DNA of 41,056 bases from UBA7328 sp002471345. GTDB lineage: Bacteria; Bacteroidota; Bacteroidia; Chitinophagales; Saprospiraceae. This document shows, piece by piece, positions 1 to 8,962 of the stretch. The notes under the pieces were generated by a model. The model ran no database searches. It worked only from the letters and a program-made list of their open reading frames with translations, and was not told the origin of the DNA. Location of the stretch: the NCBI GenBank assembly GCA_964011275.1, contig CAXGOB010000047.1:1-41056 (forward strand). Reading direction: 5' to 3'. How positions within the stretch are numbered: position 1 is the first letter of the stretch; the number at the start of each line of letters is the position of its first letter. The position numbers and the translations under genes are program-made.

Positions 1-517
<517 letters not shown>

Positions 518-651
518 AATTCTTATGACGTTTGATCGTCGTTTCTTTATTCAATAATTAAACTCTAATAACTCGTAATTAAACGATTAAGTTGCTTTGC
601 GTAAATGTCCATTCGTGTCAAATATCTTCCCCTTGTTTTCCAAAGGGACCG
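518..651 (-). other. 16S rRNA leader
   Basis: This stretch lies between the predicted transcription start (about 645) and the 16S 5' end. It is AT-rich and contains a small hairpin, GACG-TTTGAT-CGTC, at 527-540 just outside the mature 5' end. It also contains CCCTT/AAGGG complementarity near 629-646. These could be part of the precursor processing structure, but the partner sequence beyond the 16S 3' end is not in the window. No gene was seen. Confidence 0.5.
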
Positions 652-684
652 CAAAGATAGTATAACACAAACGATATTTCCAAA
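652..684 (-). promoter_or_regulatory. rRNA operon promoter (Bacteroidota type)
   Basis: On the minus strand there is TTTG at 684-681, 21 bases, then TATCTTTG at 659-652. This is an exact match to the Bacteroidota -7 element TAnnTTTG with a -33 TTG. It sits about 135 bases upstream of the 16S 5' end, as expected for an rRNA promoter. Confidence 0.75.
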
Positions 685-1023
685 CTATTTTGAAAATAAA
701 TTTTGAAGTTTTTTTTATGCTATTAATTTCAATTGGAAAGGCTTGGGCAATTTGAAATATAAGGCTGTTTACAAGCCATTTAAAAAAGTATATTCTGTCA
801 AAATAGCCTGATAAGAAATAATTATTTTTTGTATTAAAATGTAAATAATTTGCATGCCTAATGGATCGGAAATAAAATATCTAATATCTCTTAGATTACA
901 TCGGCTAAGGTTCGTTTTGTAGCCAGGTTATAGGATTGTGTTGTTTATTCTTTTAAATAGTCTTCAAATAACTGTCTTTGCCCCAAAACAGCAATTCCTA
1001 TATCACTTAGTGCTCAATTAAAC
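685..1023. other. AT-rich gene-free spacer
   Basis: This 340-base stretch separates the rRNA promoter from the coding remnant at 1024. I found no open frame of useful length, RNA gene, repeat or terminator in it. Runs of A and T dominate between about 700 and 850. It may include upstream A/T elements for the rRNA promoter, which is an inference. Confidence 0.4.
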
Positions 1024-1500
1024 CTATTTCGGTTTCATTGAATCTTTAATCAATTCTAATTCCTTCTCTTCTTCTTTGGCGGACTTGCTTCCTAAGATCT
1101 GATCTAAGCTTTTAGAACGCCTTAAAGGTCTTACTAACAAGAAATTGCTGTTTAGGCTGTAGGCGCCTTTAGAGTTCTCATCTATTCAATATGTAACCCA
1201 TACTCAAGTCAATCTTTATCCTGCAATTCAATCTTTCCAACTCTGGCCATATTTTTTGATCTTATTTAATACTAAAGAACTTTCTTAAAAGATCTTACTC
1301 GCTATATCTTCATCGATACTTGACTTTTTCTTACTGCGGCTTTGGTTAAGTAAAACGTTCAATTTTCATTGTGCCCTATTTTACTATTCAAAAGCTCAAT
1401 TTTTGTATTTGAAGATTTTCAAATTACATTCATGAACCGATTACTTGTTTTAAAGGAAGAGAGGGCTTAGGAAATGGCATATTTCCTTCTGCCGGCAATT
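1024..1500 (-). pseudogene. decayed coding remnant, function unknown
   Basis: Reading the minus strand, several protein-like segments appear in different frames and are broken by stops. The clearest is a 53-codon open stretch (1185-1024) ending in TAG. It encodes SKGAYSLNSNFLL, then VRPLRRSKSLDQILGS, then a charged Lys/Glu-rich tail finishing DSMKPK. Upstream pieces include SSIDEDIASKIF (near 1300) followed by a stop, and LPAEGNMPFPKPSLPL (near 1490-1450). The composition looks coding rather than random, but no family is recognised and no single frame spans it. It is most simply the remains of an inactivated gene. A chance arrangement of open frames is possible. Confidence 0.35.
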
Positions 1501-1556
1501 GACCTGGAATCTAGATTTACAGAGTAACATCAAATCATAAACAAAACAGTAATAAC

Positions 1557-1586
1557 TAAAAAAGCCCCGTCGAAATGACGAGGCTT
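1557..1586 (-). terminator. rho-independent terminator of rpsA
   Basis: On the minus strand, AAGCCTCGTC and GACGGGGCTT form a near-perfect stem around a short ATTTC-type loop, followed by a run of T (AAAA at 1557-1563 on the plus strand). It lies 33 bases downstream of the rpsA stop codon. Confidence 0.85.
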
Positions 1587-1618
1587 ATATATTATTATTA
1601 ACAGTGTCTTTTAGAGAA

Positions 1619-3973
1619 CTATTCCTTGCCTCCTTTTAATTCATCTTGTAATTTGGTCAACTCTTCCCATTTGTCAGAAGCTGCCAATTCAGCTTGTTGA
1701 GGCCAAGTAGTAGGATCATGCATTTTATATCGACTGCCAGCCTCTAAAAGAATCTCCCTAATCTTATCGGGATCTGCTTTTGACAAAGCTTTGAATGTCC
1801 CTGTGTCTGCTTTCGCAAGCAATTCAGCTATTTTAGGACCTATTCCTTCAATCTTCTTCAGATCATCCCCCTTTTTAGAAGCTGCCTTTTTAGTTGCCAC
1901 CTTAAGCTTTTTCTCAGCTTTAGCTTCTTCTAATTTAGGTTCAGTCTTCGGAGCCTCCTCTTTCTTAGTTTCTGCAGGCTTAGGAGTTGGCACTGCTTTT
2001 TTTGCAGGAACTGGTATAGGGGCTGCTTTAAACTGATCTTTCAACTGTGAGAATACATCTAATTCGCCAAGTGTAGATTTTTCTACCCTAGACTGTTGGT
2101 TTTGGATAGATTTTCTCACTTGCTTTCTTTCTTCAGATTTTTCACTTCTGACTTTGTCCTGAGCTTCCCTATTGATATCATCTAAGTATCTAGTGTGAGA
2201 AACAATAATTCTCTTATCATCTCTATTAAACTCAATCACTTTAAATGTCAAGTTCTCATCAACTTCACCTGATGAGTTGTCCTCTTTCTTTAAGTGTTTA
2301 GTAGGTGCGAATGCTTCAAGTCCATATGGTAATTGAATAATAGCCCCTCTATCTTCTTTAGAAATAATAGTCGCTTCATGGTATGATCCAACAGGAAAAA
2401 CATTCTCAAATGTATCCCAAGGGTTCTCTTCCAGCTGCTTATGTCCTAATGCCAACTTTCTGTCTTCTTGATCAATTTCAAGAATCATGATTTCTATCTT
2501 CTCGCCTACTTTAGTATACTCAGAAGGGTGATTAAATCTCTTAGTCCATGAAAGGTCAGAAATGTGAATCATACCCCCTATTCCTTCTTCAAGCTCGATA
2601 AACACACCATATGGTGTGAGGTTTTTAACTTCGCCTGAGTGTTGACTGCCTTGAGGGAATTTCTTAGCAATTTCCGCCCAAGGGTCCTCAGTAAGTTGTT
2701 TCACACTTAAAGACATCTTTCTCTCTTCTCTGTCTATTGTTACAACTTTTGCTTCAAACTCATCACCAAGAGTAAAGAAGTCTCTTGCATTAACAGGCTG
2801 AGTGCTCCAGTTTACTTCAGAAACGTGAATCAATCCTTCTACTCCTGGAATAACCTCTAAGAATGCACCGTAATCTTCAATGTTGACAATCTTGCCCTTA
2901 ACTACAGAGCCAACTTCAATGTCTTTTTCTAATACATCCCATGGATGCGGTTGTAACTGTTTAAGACCTAAAGAAATTCTCTTTTTATTCTCATCAAAAT
3001 CAAGAACTACAACATTGAGTTTTTGATTTAACTCTAGCACCTCATTGGGGTGATTGATTCGACCCCATGAAATATCAGTAATATAAAGAAGGCCATCCAC
3101 ACCTCCAAGGTCCATAAAGGCACCAAAGTCTGTGATATTCTTGACCATTCCTTCTAGCACTTGTCCTTTTTCAAGGCCAGCAATAATTTCATCTCTTTGT
3201 TCAGCGAGATCAGATTCTATCAATGCTTTGTGAGAAACAACAGCATTCTTAATGGCTTCATTAATTTTCACCACTTTAAGCTCCATTGTTTTACCTACGT
3301 ACTGATCATAATCAATTATAGGCTTGATATCGATCTGAGAACCTGGAAGGAAAGTTTCTAGCCCATTACAATCAGCAATAAGACCACCTTTAGTCTTAGA
3401 TATAACTTTACCTTTTAGTACGGTTCCATTATTATATGAGTCTACCAATGTATCCCATGCTCCTAGTAACTTGGCTTTTCTTCTAGAGAGCACTAATTGC
3501 CCTCTAGCATCCTCAGTCTGCTCTACATATACCTCTACTTCATCTCCGATAGCCAGTTCTGGCATATCTCTAAACTCTGATGCTGACACCAAACCATCCG
3601 ACTTATAGTTAATATCCAAAACGATATCACTAGGAGTCATTGCTCTGACCTTACCTTTTACAATAGAAAACTCTTGCAACTTAGTAAGTGACTGGTCGTA
3701 GTCTTTTAAATACTTATCTATTTCTGCTTGTTCATAGGTAAGAGAGTGTTTTTTACCTATACTCCAGTCGTAATCGTCATGAGCTGACTTTGTTTCTTCG
3801 ACTTCGATTATTTCTTCTAAACTGATTTTTTCAGCTTCGATTTCTTCTTCTACTTCTACTACAGTTTCTTTTACTTCTTCTGAGATAATTACTACCTCTT
3901 CTGTTGACTCAGTCTCTTCACCAATCTTGATTTCTTGGTCTTCTACTGGGTCTTTAATTTCATCTGTATTCAT
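1619..3973 (-). CDS. rpsA: 30S ribosomal protein S1 with C-terminal helix-hairpin-helix extension
   Basis: S1 binds mRNA on the 30S subunit and helps unstructured messages enter the ribosome. The 784-residue product has three parts. Residues 1-90 are a very acidic tail rich in Glu (EEVKETVVEVEEEIEAE). Residues about 100-620 carry six S1 (OB-fold) repeats with the usual signatures, such as GMVKNITDFGAFMDLG, GKIVNIEDYGAFLEV and GEVKNLTPYGVFIEL, each ending in a K(R)I/MSLS/G-K-QL type strand and a PW(D/A) link. After a Lys/Pro/Ala/Glu-rich linker, residues about 700-784 form a helix-hairpin-helix module (KKIEGIGPKIAELL ... WPQQAELAASDKWEELTKL). Similar modules are known at the C-terminus of ribosomal protein L21 in this phylum. 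It has its own promoter and terminator, and its start codon overlaps a possible upstream ORF. The S1 assignment is certain; the role of the extension is unknown. Confidence 0.97.
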   Translation of the reverse strand: MNTDEIKDPVEDQEIKIGEETESTEEVVIISEEVKETVVEVEEEIEAEKISLEEIIEVEETKSAHDDYDWSIGKKHSLTYEQAEIDKYLKDYDQSLTKLQEFSIVKGKVRAMTPSDIVLDINYKSDGLVSASEFRDMPELAIGDEVEVYVEQTEDARGQLVLSRRKAKLLGAWDTLVDSYNNGTVLKGKVISKTKGGLIADCNGLETFLPGSQIDIKPIIDYDQYVGKTMELKVVKINEAIKNAVVSHKALIESDLAEQRDEIIAGLEKGQVLEGMVKNITDFGAFMDLGGVDGLLYITDISWGRINHPNEVLELNQKLNVVVLDFDENKKRISLGLKQLQPHPWDVLEKDIEVGSVVKGKIVNIEDYGAFLEVIPGVEGLIHVSEVNWSTQPVNARDFFTLGDEFEAKVVTIDREERKMSLSVKQLTEDPWAEIAKKFPQGSQHSGEVKNLTPYGVFIELEEGIGGMIHISDLSWTKRFNHPSEYTKVGEKIEIMILEIDQEDRKLALGHKQLEENPWDTFENVFPVGSYHEATIISKEDRGAIIQLPYGLEAFAPTKHLKKEDNSSGEVDENLTFKVIEFNRDDKRIIVSHTRYLDDINREAQDKVRSEKSEERKQVRKSIQNQQSRVEKSTLGELDVFSQLKDQFKAAPIPVPAKKAVPTPKPAETKKEEAPKTEPKLEEAKAEKKLKVATKKAASKKGDDLKKIEGIGPKIAELLAKADTGTFKALSKADPDKIREILLEAGSRYKMHDPTTWPQQAELAASDKWEELTKLQDELKGGKE

Positions 3974-4002
3974 AATTCACCACATTTGTATGTCACCACC
4001 AT
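3970..4002 (-). CDS. possible 10-residue upstream ORF in the rpsA leader
   Basis: The rpsA leader contains an ATG at 4002-4000 that opens a ten-codon frame (MVVTYKCGEL). Its TGA stop (3972-3970) overlaps the rpsA ATG (3973-3971) in an ATGA arrangement typical of translational coupling. The uORF start sits in the loop of a small hairpin, CCAC-AATG-GTGG (4007-3996). A second ATG (3985) opens the minimal frame ATG-TGG-TGA. The two starts share the near-repeat ACAATGGTGGTGA / ACAAATGTGGTGA. This is visible in the sequence, but there is no evidence that the peptide is made. S1 autoregulates its own synthesis in E. coli, so a regulatory leader is plausible. Confidence 0.3.
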   Translation of the reverse strand: MVVTYKCGEL

Positions 4003-4023
4003 TGTGGAGACAGAAGTTCAATC

Positions 4024-4037
4024 CGAAAAATTTCGGG
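4024..4037 (-). promoter_or_regulatory. hairpin at the 5' end of the rpsA mRNA
   Basis: CCGAAA-AA-TTTCGG is a perfect six-base-pair inverted repeat lying where the rpsA transcript should begin, a few bases after the TACCTTTG element. It could protect the 5' end or take part in leader regulation. A chance palindrome is possible. Confidence 0.35.
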
Positions 4038-4040
4038 CTG

Positions 4041-4072
4041 CAAAGGTATGTTTATTTATTTGTTTTTTGCAA
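4041..4072 (-). promoter_or_regulatory. rpsA promoter (Bacteroidota type)
   Basis: On the minus strand there is TTG at 4072-4070, 21 bases, then TACCTTTG at 4048-4041, matching TAnnTTTG exactly. The spacing is the same as in the rRNA promoter. The predicted leader is about 60 bases. Confidence 0.75.
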
Positions 4073-4160
4073 GGGAGAAAAACTAAGAAGGTGCGTTAGA
4101 AGTTTGACTTATAATTAATGAGGCTTCTCCGAAATATTCAACATAGTAAAAGATCCCAAA

Positions 4161-4189
4161 TTGATTATTTAAATGACTTCTTATATTTG
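4161..4189 (+). promoter_or_regulatory. fadD promoter (Bacteroidota type)
   Basis: TATATTTG at 4182-4189 matches TAnnTTTG exactly. A TTG lies 18 bases upstream at 4161-4163, slightly closer than in the other promoters here. The predicted leader to the ATG at 4247 is about 50 bases. Confidence 0.55.
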
Positions 4190-4246
4190 ACTGATTCGAA
4201 CATAATTTTCACTTTAGAATAAAATTATAAACAAGAAATAAAATAT

Positions 4247-5911
4247 ATGGAACAGCGACCGTGGACGAAATTCTATCCTGCTGGAGTGCCAGCAAATATA
4301 AATCCTGAAGAATATCAGACTTTAAGAGATTACCTTCTCATAAAATGCAAGGAACATGCTAATCGAAAGGCATTCTCATGTATGGGTAAAGAACTTACAT
4401 TCAAAGAAATTGATAAGATGTCAGATCAATTTGGAGCTTACCTTCAATCAAGAGGTGTTGAGCCTGGTGACAGAGTTGCTCTTATGATGCCAAATCTTCT
4501 TCAATACCCAATCGCATTATTTGGGTGTATTAAAGCAGGAATTATTATTGTGAATACTAATCCTCTTTATACTCCACGAGAAATGGAACACCAATTCACA
4601 GATAGCCAAGTAAAAGCAATAGTGATTGCTGAAAATTTTGCTGGAAATCTGGAAAAAGTCATTGGAAAAACAGATATCAAAACTGTTATAACCACAAGTA
4701 TTGGAGAACTATTAGGAGGAATGAAGGGATGGGTAACTGACCTTGCTGTTAAGAGGATAAAGAAGATGGTGCCAAAATATAATATACCCAATACAGTGAA
4801 ATTTAAAGATGCCCTTAAACAGGGGAAGAAATTTGAGCTAAATACAGATTTCGCAAATGAGCCAGATACAGTGATCGTACATCAATACACAGGTGGAACA
4901 ACAGGTGTAAGTAAAGGGGCAATGTTGACTAATAAGAACCTAGTTTCTAATATGCTACAACTGAGTGCTATTTTCAAACCTTATATGACCAAAGATGTAG
5001 AAAGAATAGTGCTTTGTCCTCTACCGTTATATCATATCTATGCATTCTCTTGTAACTGTCTTGCTATGATGGACACTGGGTCTTTGTCAGTATTAATTAC
5101 AAATCCAAGAGATCTATCGACCATAATAAAGGAATTTAATAGATATAAAGTGACTGGTATGACCGGAGTAAATACGCTTTATAACGGTCTAAATAATCAC
5201 CCCGATCTTAAAAATGTGGATTTGAGTCATATGGAGTTTGCAAGTGCTGGTGGCACTGCTTTACAAAATGCTGTAGCTCAAGAATGGGAAAAAAATACAG
5301 GAACGATAATCTCAGAAGGATTTGGTATGACAGAGACTTCTCCAGTGGCGAGCTCTAATCCAAAAGGAGGTGTTAGAATTGGGACTATTGGAATACCTGT
5401 CCCTTCTACAGACATGAGAATAGTAGATGATGGAGGAAAGCCTATAGCCACGGGGGAAATAGGGGAAATTCAAGTAAAAGGCCCACAAGTGATGAAAGGG
5501 TATTACAAGAGACCTGACGAGACTGCAAAAACGATAACATCTGAAGGATGGCTCAATACAGGAGATATTGGCCAAATGGATGAAGATGGATATTTCAAGA
5601 TAGTAGATCGCAAAAAAGACATGATCAATGTATCTGGATTTAATGTATATCCAAATGAGATAGAAGATGTAGTTGCTATGCATAAGAAAGTAGATGAAGT
5701 GGCGTGTATAGGTGTGGAAGACGATAAATCAGGTGAGGTAGTAAAAGTATTTATTGTAAAAAAAGACAAGTCTCTGAATGAAAAAGAAATTATAGAGCAT
5801 TGCCGTGAATACCTCACAGGATATAAGATACCAAAACAAATAGCATTCATGGATGACCTGCCAAAATCTACTGTGGGTAAAATATTGAGAAGAGAGTTAA
5901 GAGGTAAGTGA
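4247..5911 (+). CDS. fadD: long-chain fatty acid--CoA ligase
   Basis: The enzyme activates fatty acids to acyl-CoA with ATP through an acyl-adenylate, feeding beta-oxidation or lipid synthesis. The 554-residue protein is a typical member of the adenylate-forming (ANL) superfamily. It has the P-loop YTGGTTGVSKG near residue 214 and the A5 motif GFGMTETSP near 357. GWLNTGDIG lies near 434, followed by the hinge region VDRKKDMINVSGFNVYPNEIE. The C-terminal catalytic lysine is in KSTVGKILRREL near 543. Length and motif order fit FadD. It has a good promoter and is followed 38 bases later by the RNA methyltransferase gene, which may be co-transcribed. Exact chain-length preference cannot be read from the sequence. 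Confidence 0.93.
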   Translation: MEQRPWTKFYPAGVPANINPEEYQTLRDYLLIKCKEHANRKAFSCMGKELTFKEIDKMSDQFGAYLQSRGVEPGDRVALMMPNLLQYPIALFGCIKAGIIIVNTNPLYTPREMEHQFTDSQVKAIVIAENFAGNLEKVIGKTDIKTVITTSIGELLGGMKGWVTDLAVKRIKKMVPKYNIPNTVKFKDALKQGKKFELNTDFANEPDTVIVHQYTGGTTGVSKGAMLTNKNLVSNMLQLSAIFKPYMTKDVERIVLCPLPLYHIYAFSCNCLAMMDTGSLSVLITNPRDLSTIIKEFNRYKVTGMTGVNTLYNGLNNHPDLKNVDLSHMEFASAGGTALQNAVAQEWEKNTGTIISEGFGMTETSPVASSNPKGGVRIGTIGIPVPSTDMRIVDDGGKPIATGEIGEIQVKGPQVMKGYYKRPDETAKTITSEGWLNTGDIGQMDEDGYFKIVDRKKDMINVSGFNVYPNEIEDVVAMHKKVDEVACIGVEDDKSGEVVKVFIVKKDKSLNEKEIIEHCREYLTGYKIPKQIAFMDDLPKSTVGKILRRELRGK

Positions 5912-5949
5912 TGTGTTGATGTGATTTGATTTAATAAAAAAATAGTTGT

Positions 5950-7092
5950 TTGAAGTTTCTTGCAAAGACATTATTTGGACTAGAAGAATTATTGGTCAAG
6001 GAGTTAGAAGACCTTGGGGGAGAGAATGTGGTACAATTGAATCGGGCTGTTTCTTTTGAGGGCGATCTTGAATGCCTATATAAGGTAAATTATAGATCAC
6101 GTTTGGCCATAAGAGTAGTGAAACCTTTCCTTGAGTTTACAGCCCACAATGAAACTGTGTTTTACAAAAGATTGAGAAGGTACGATTGGACACAAATGTT
6201 CACTTTAGATCAAACTTTTTGCGTAGACAGCACAGTGAAATCGGATTATTTCAGACATTCAAAATATGTATCACTAAAAACCAAAGATGCTATAGTAGAC
6301 CTTTTCAGAATGAAAAATGATGGTCTGCGCCCTTCAATTGATATCCGAAATCCCGATTTCAAAATCAATCTTCATTGTAGACAAAAAGATTTTACACTCT
6401 CTTTGGATAGCAGTGGAGACTCTTTGCATAAAAGAGGTTACAGACAAAGTGAAAGGCAGGCACCACTCAATGAAATATTAGCAACAGGAATGATTCTATT
6501 ATCAGAATGGAACAAGAAAAATACTTTCTATGATCCAATGTGTGGATCTGGAACATTACTGACTGAAGCACATGCAATTGCCCATAACATTCCACCACGT
6601 CAAAATAGAGAACTATACGGATTTATGAATTGGCCCGATTTTGATCTTTCTCTTTGGCAAAAAGTAAAAGATGAGGCAAATGCTCAAATTAATGATGATG
6701 TGGTGAAAATCTATGGAACAGAAATAGATGAAACTCAATATTATGAAACCAAAAGCCTTTTGACCAAACTAGATTTAACAGGAATAGAAATAAAGCATTC
6801 TGATTTTATTGATTCATCTCCTCCCGAAAAGAATGGTCTGATTATCTGTAACCCTCCATATGGCGAAAGACTTGACGAAGATGATGTAGAGGAGCTATAT
6901 AAAGAATTAGGCGACACACTAAAAACAAATTATACAGGATGGGAAGCATGGATTATAAGTAGCAACAAAACTGCTCTAAAAAGAGTAGGTCTGCGTCCTT
7001 CAAAAAAGCTCATGTTGTATAACGGTGCTTTAGAGTGCAAATATCATAAGTATGAAATGTATGAAGGAAGTCGAAAAGCAAAAAAGCAATAG
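5950..7092 (+). CDS. rlmL: THUMP-domain class I SAM-dependent rRNA methyltransferase (RlmL-type)
   Basis: The 380-residue protein has an N-terminal ferredoxin-like/THUMP region (about residues 1-155, MKFLAKTLFGLEELLVKEL at the start). A Rossmann methyltransferase domain follows, with the SAM-binding DPMCGSGTLLTEA motif near 197-209 and the catalytic NPPYGERL motif near 300. NPPY motifs mark N-methyltransferases. The family is related to E. coli RlmL, which makes m2G2445 in 23S rRNA, but lacks the second (RlmK) half. The start is TTG. The only in-frame upstream ATG, at 5911, runs into a stop at 5917, so TTG is the best choice and gives the expected N-terminus. The gene ends three bases before convergent lipA. 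The precise target base is inferred. Confidence 0.85.
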   Translation: MKFLAKTLFGLEELLVKELEDLGGENVVQLNRAVSFEGDLECLYKVNYRSRLAIRVVKPFLEFTAHNETVFYKRLRRYDWTQMFTLDQTFCVDSTVKSDYFRHSKYVSLKTKDAIVDLFRMKNDGLRPSIDIRNPDFKINLHCRQKDFTLSLDSSGDSLHKRGYRQSERQAPLNEILATGMILLSEWNKKNTFYDPMCGSGTLLTEAHAIAHNIPPRQNRELYGFMNWPDFDLSLWQKVKDEANAQINDDVVKIYGTEIDETQYYETKSLLTKLDLTGIEIKHSDFIDSSPPEKNGLIICNPPYGERLDEDDVEELYKELGDTLKTNYTGWEAWIISSNKTALKRVGLRPSKKLMLYNGALECKYHKYEMYEGSRKAKKQ

Positions 7093-7095
7093 TTA

Positions 7096-7977
7096 TTATA
7101 AATGTCTCTCTGCATGATAAGAACTTCTTACTAAAGGGCCACTCTCCACAAAATCAAACCCTCTTTTTAATCCTTCTTCTTTATAGTATGCAAATGTATC
7201 AGGATGAACAAATCGAGATACATTCAAGTGCATTTTGGTAGGCTGCAAATACTGACCAATAGTCACAACATCACACCCATTGTTAGCAAGGTGATCCAGG
7301 CAATCTAAAACCTCTTCATCTGTTTCACCTAGTCCTACCATGATACCAGTTTTAGTTCGGCATCCAAGATCTTTTGTTCTTTGAATTTGCTCTAGAGATC
7401 TTTCATACCTGGCTTGAGGCCTTACCAATCTATATAATCTTTTGACAGTTTCAATATTGTGTGAGACCACTTCTTGACCTCCTTCCACCATTCTTTCTAA
7501 GGCCGTCCACGTTGATTTAACATCGGGGATGAGAGTCTCTATGGTGGTTGCTGGAGATTGAAGTTTAGTTTGCACTACTGTTTGATACCAAATTTCAGCT
7601 CCTCTATCTTTTAATTCATCTCTATTGACAGAAGTTATGACAGCATGTTTAACTTCCATAAGCCTAATGGCTTCAGCTACTCTTCGTGGTTCATCTTCAT
7701 CGTACTCTGGTGGACGCCCTGTTTTCACTGCACAAAAGCTACAACTTCGAGTACAAGTATTCCCTAAGATCATAAATGTGGCAGTACCTGCTCCCCAACA
7801 TTCTCCCATATTAGGACAATGTCCACTCTGACAGATTGTATGAAGGTCATATTTGTCAACAAGAGACCTTACTCTCCTATAATCCTCTCCTATTGGAAGT
7901 TTTACTCTTAACCAATCTGGTTTCTTTTTACGTTGTGGTTTGTCCTTATCTATTACTGGTAAATCAATCAAGGTCAT
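7096..7977 (-). CDS. lipA: lipoyl synthase
   Basis: This radical-SAM enzyme inserts two sulfur atoms into protein-bound octanoyl groups to make lipoate for the 2-oxoacid dehydrogenase and glycine-cleavage complexes. Cys49, Cys54 and Cys60 (CQSGHCPNMGEC) bind the auxiliary iron-sulfur cluster. Cys75, Cys79 and Cys82 (CTRSCSFC) bind the SAM cluster. The C-terminal RSSYHAE motif supplies the serine ligand of the auxiliary cluster. At 293 residues it has normal length and is complete. It lies 26 bases downstream of the outer-membrane protein gene at 8004 and may be transcribed with it. A lipoamide-using partner, lpdA, is found at 20440. Confidence 0.97.
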   Translation of the reverse strand: MTLIDLPVIDKDKPQRKKKPDWLRVKLPIGEDYRRVRSLVDKYDLHTICQSGHCPNMGECWGAGTATFMILGNTCTRSCSFCAVKTGRPPEYDEDEPRRVAEAIRLMEVKHAVITSVNRDELKDRGAEIWYQTVVQTKLQSPATTIETLIPDVKSTWTALERMVEGGQEVVSHNIETVKRLYRLVRPQARYERSLEQIQRTKDLGCRTKTGIMVGLGETDEEVLDCLDHLANNGCDVVTIGQYLQPTKMHLNVSRFVHPDTFAYYKEEGLKRGFDFVESGPLVRSSYHAERHL

Positions 7978-8003
7978 TAATTTAAAAAGGTGACAGAATG
8001 ATG

Positions 8004-8810
8004 CTATTTACGCCCACCGAATTGCAAAGATAGATACAAATTGAGGAAAATAAATTTATTCTTCACCCCTTCTCTTTCTGCCAAAACAGGCACCTTTCCT
8101 GGAAATATATCAACCATTAATCCAGCTTCCAAGGCTTTAACTTTTTGCTCAAAAGCACCTAATGAAAAGTGTCCTGCTATTTTACCATGAGCACCCACAG
8201 TGATCGACGTACTGGAAATGCCGTTGAAAAAACCAGTCGCACCATAAATGTCATCATAGGCTAAAAACTGCTCTGCATTGTCATCAGAATAACGGATGTT
8301 CACAAGTTCGGTTTCGAAGGTTTCCAAGTTATTCTGTATCACTTGAAGTTCTACAGGTTTGAGCAAACCAATAGAAGCCCCAGCTTCATAGATAAAGCCA
8401 ACTGCAATCCCTTTCCTTCTAGTTTTTTCTGACAGATATCTTTTACCTCCAGCACTTAACCTTAAGTTAATAAAATGATTACGTTTCCCGTAGATGAAAG
8501 AAGGAGATAGGCCTTCTCCTGGGAAACTAATGTTTTTGTTTTGTTTTCGCTCTCTAGGGTCTTTGATATATCCTAATTCAAAATTATAGTAAGTTGTATT
8601 GTAGTATGATTTTAGTTTTCCTGTTTTATAACTAATGGCAAGTCCGGAAGTGGTGACTCTTGCGCCAAATATTTTTTCCGTTTTATATACAACTCCTTTA
8701 AAATTATATTCTACTGGTTTGGGTTGAAAAATAATCTGGGCACTTATGGCATCCGCTGAGCAGATCATCAAAACCACAAAAATCAGTTTATACAATTGAT
8801 TATTTTCCAT
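8004..8810 (-). CDS. hypothetical secreted, probable outer-membrane protein
   Basis: The 268-residue product starts with an N-terminal hydrophobic signal (LYKLIFVVLMICSADAISAQ). It continues with alternating aromatic/polar strands such as TYYNFELGYIKD, NHFINLRLSAGGKRYL and GIAVGFIYEAGASIGLL, and ends with a strand-like FIFLNLYLSLQFGGRK. This looks like a small beta-barrel protein of the outer membrane. I do not recognise a named family. It is directly upstream of lipA on the same strand. No exact TAnnTTTG promoter was seen in the 150 bases upstream. Confidence 0.75.
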   Translation of the reverse strand: MENNQLYKLIFVVLMICSADAISAQIIFQPKPVEYNFKGVVYKTEKIFGARVTTSGLAISYKTGKLKSYYNTTYYNFELGYIKDPRERKQNKNISFPGEGLSPSFIYGKRNHFINLRLSAGGKRYLSEKTRRKGIAVGFIYEAGASIGLLKPVELQVIQNNLETFETELVNIRYSDDNAEQFLAYDDIYGATGFFNGISSTSITVGAHGKIAGHFSLGAFEQKVKALEAGLMVDIFPGKVPVLAEREGVKNKFIFLNLYLSLQFGGRK

Positions 8811-8962
8811 TAAGCCTAAAATTATGGAATTAATTACATGTAAGTGATGTATATGTCTTTGTAACGTTTAATTTTCATATTCGCGACATAACAAATCAAT
8901 TTATTAGCTTACCAGTCATACATATTATCACTATAGAAAAGGCGCCTAGGCTCAAGTATGTT

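Noticed and set aside
5312..5850. Long antisense open frames (123 and 115 codons) on the minus strand
   Set aside because: They overlap the conserved C-terminal half of fadD and their translations look like no protein; they are shadows of fadD.
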